A stretch of DNA of 7,876 nt from Caulobacter sp. GTDB taxonomy: Bacteria > Pseudomonadota > Alphaproteobacteria > Caulobacterales > Caulobacteraceae. The position numbers were made by a program, and so were the translations under genes. How positions within the stretch are numbered: the stretch's first letter is position 1; each line of letters begins with the position of its first letter. Of the stretch, positions 6,982 through 7,876 are shown one piece after another. The DNA is taken from the NCBI GenBank assembly GCA_014378155.1, contig JACMOF010000310.1:1-7876 (forward strand). Direction: 5' to 3'. A model generated the notes under the pieces. That model made no database searches. It worked only from the letters and a program-made list of their open reading frames with translations, and was not told the DNA's origin.

Positions 6982-7017
6982 CGATTGGGGACAGGCGCAT
7001 GCGCCTGTCCCCAATCG
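6982..7017. repeat. Perfect 36-bp palindrome, REP-like or 3'-end hairpin
   Basis: The half-site CGATTGGGGACAGGCGCA (6982-6999) is followed without a spacer by its exact reverse complement (7000-7017). As RNA it gives a 16-bp stem with a CAUG loop. It begins 4 nt after the gpsA stop and ends 22 nt before the next start codon. There is no U tract on either side, so it is not a canonical intrinsic terminator. The GGGGACAG core resembles dispersed intergenic palindromes (REP-like elements) seen in many proteobacteria; that link is from general knowledge, not a search. It may stabilise the upstream mRNA or reduce read-through into the YciI genes. Confidence 0.85.
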
Positions 7018-7039
7018 GCATTCCAAAAGGACCCGCCCC

Positions 7040-7321
7040 ATGCCGCTCTACGCCATCATCTGCAAGGACAAGCCCGGCGCGCTCGAGACCCGCCTGGCCA
7101 CCCGCCCGACCCACCTGGACTATCTGAACAACAGCCCCAACCTGAAGCTGGCCGGAGCCCTGCTCGACGAGGCTGGCGGTCCGATCGGTTCGCTCATCGT
7201 GGTCGAGGCGGACGACCTGGCCGGCGCCCAGGCTCAGGCCGATGGCGACCCCTTCACCGCCGCTGGCGTTTTCGAGAGCGTCGAGGTCCATCCCTGGCGG
7301 CTGGCGGTCGGCAGCCTCTAA
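7040..7321 (+). CDS. YciI-like protein, first of a tandem pair
   Basis: A 93-residue protein of the YCII-related family, small dimeric ferredoxin-like alpha+beta barrels. Visible family features are the opening MPLYAIICKDKPGA strand, RPTHLDYL at 22-29 with the conserved His25-Asp27 pair, GALLDEAGGPIGSL at 39-52, VEADDLA at 55-61, the DPF motif at 70-72 and the closing VEVHPW strand at 81-86. Most members have no known reaction; a few relatives act in chlorocatechol or polyketide chemistry, and His-Asp is the proposed catalytic pair. The ATG is preceded by AAAAGGA about 8 nt upstream, a good ribosome site. The gene is likely co-transcribed with the next two. YciI genes after gpsA are common in alphaproteobacteria; the product is cytosolic by lack of signal or membrane segments. 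Confidence 0.92.
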   Translation: MPLYAIICKDKPGALETRLATRPTHLDYLNNSPNLKLAGALLDEAGGPIGSLIVVEADDLAGAQAQADGDPFTAAGVFESVEVHPWRLAVGSL

Positions 7322-7327
7322 GCCGTC

Positions 7328-7612
7328 ATGCCGCTCTTCGCCTTGCACTGCCTGGACCGGCCCGACGCCGCGACGTTGCGCGCCGAAATGCGGCCCGCTC
7401 ATCTGGACTATGTCCGCGCCCAGGCGGCCGAGTACCGGTTCGGGGCCTATCTGTTGGACGAGGGCGGGGCGATGTGCGGCTCGCTGATGGCGGTGGAGTG
7501 CGCGGACCTCGCCGCCGCCCGGCGCTTCTCGGCCAACGACCCCTATACGTTGGCCAAGCTGTTCGCGCGGATCGACATCCACGAGTGGCCGGTGGGGATC
7601 GACGCGCCGTGA
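7328..7612 (+). CDS. YciI-like protein, second of a tandem pair
   Basis: A 94-residue YCII-related protein about 40% identical by hand alignment to its neighbour, with one single-residue gap. The shared core is intact: MPLFALHCLDRP, RPAHLDYV at 22-29 with His25 and Asp27, YLLDEGGAMCGSL at 41-53, VECADLA at 56-62, NDPYT at 70-74 and IDIHEW at 82-87. The divergence indicates an old duplication or separate recruitment, not a recent copy. It starts 6 nt after the previous stop without a clear ribosome site, so translation is probably re-initiation. Its stop overlaps the next gene's GTG by four bases. As the two proteins are dimeric-barrel types, they might form a heterodimer, but that is inference. 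No substrate can be assigned. Confidence 0.9.
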   Translation: MPLFALHCLDRPDAATLRAEMRPAHLDYVRAQAAEYRFGAYLLDEGGAMCGSLMAVECADLAAARRFSANDPYTLAKLFARIDIHEWPVGIDAP

Positions 7613-7876
7613 ACCCCGCCCGCCCCACGTCTGGCGCCGTGCTTTGCCTGCTGGACGAGATCGCCTCGCCGGGCGCGCGGGGGTTTCGCTTTCGCGAGGG
7701 CGACGCGGTGTTCGCCGGCTTCGTGGTGCGGCGGGGCGAAGCGGTGGTCGGCTATGTCGACAGCTGCCCGCATGCCGGCTGGCCATTGGCCGGTCCGAGC
7801 GGCCGATTTCTGACTCGCGACAATGACCTGATCCTGTGCGGCGGCCACGCGGCCCTGTTTCGCATCGACGATGGCG
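7609..7876 (+). CDS. Rieske [2Fe-2S] protein, 3' end cut by window
   Basis: The frame is open from a GTG at 7609, which overlaps the preceding TGA as GTGA, through 89 codons to the window edge. Residues 53-55 are CPH and 77-80 are CGGH. This is the Rieske C-X-H...C-X2-H ligand set (Cys53, His55, Cys77, His80; 21 residues between the pairs) that binds one [2Fe-2S] cluster with two Cys and two His. The segment before it (GFRFREGD at 25-32, VVGYVDSC at 46-53) fits the first beta strands of a Rieske fold. No signal peptide or membrane helix is seen, so a soluble ferredoxin-like electron carrier or a small standalone Rieske protein is more likely than a cytochrome bc1 subunit. The rest of the protein lies beyond the window, so a larger oxygenase-type protein cannot be excluded. 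Overlap with the YciI gene implies coupled expression. Confidence 0.88.
   Translation, partial: MNPARPTSGAVLCLLDEIASPGARGFRFREGDAVFAGFVVRRGEAVVGYVDSCPHAGWPLAGPSGRFLTRDNDLILCGGHAALFRIDDG

Overview
The window is a GC-rich chromosomal segment of an alphaproteobacterium, most likely in or near the Caulobacterales (Caulobacter/Phenylobacterium-like). This rests on gene content and order (hemC-hemD-mitofilin-hemY facing tsaD-gpsA-YciI), on high GC at third codon positions, and on protein style; no locus-level match could be checked. Nearly all of the right-hand 7.2 kb is coding. It holds eight protein genes (one cut by the right edge) and one tRNA gene, and the left-hand 0.5 kb has no convincing gene.

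Layout. Positions 1-506 are non-coding and unusually AT-rich in the middle (17 G/C of 60 bases at 171-230), with several small hairpins and a perfect 20-bp palindrome. A tRNA-Thr(CGU) gene follows at 507-582 on the minus strand. Then comes a minus-strand heme operon, read right to left: hemC (4795-3842), hemD (3837-3130), a Mic60/mitofilin-like membrane protein (3085-2201) and hemY (2204-657). hemC and hemD are 4 nt apart and the mitofilin gene and hemY overlap by ATGA, so the four are probably one transcript.

A 71-bp divergent spacer separates hemC from the plus-strand genes. These are tsaD (4867-5985) and gpsA (5982-6977, ATGA overlap), then a spacer with a perfect 36-bp palindrome, then two tandem YciI-like genes (7040-7321 and 7328-7612). 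A Rieske [2Fe-2S] protein gene starts at a GTG (7609) overlapping the preceding stop and runs off the right edge.

How the genes work together. HemC and HemD make uroporphyrinogen III, the common precursor of heme and cobalamin. HemY is a membrane-anchored TPR-like protein of the heme operon, and the mitofilin-like protein is a candidate membrane-shaping partner. TsaD makes the universal t6A37 modification of ANN-decoding tRNAs, and the tRNA-Thr in this window is such a tRNA. GpsA makes sn-glycerol-3-phosphate for phospholipids. The YciI and Rieske proteins are small and have no assigned reaction.

I see no CRISPR array, insertion sequence, phage gene, toxin-antitoxin pair or new multi-gene system. 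The observations most worth checking are the 36-bp palindrome, a Shine-Dalgarno of tsaD that seems to be bridged to its start codon by a hairpin, a Leu in place of the usual His in TsaD's SGGH motif, and the YciI-YciI-Rieske cluster.
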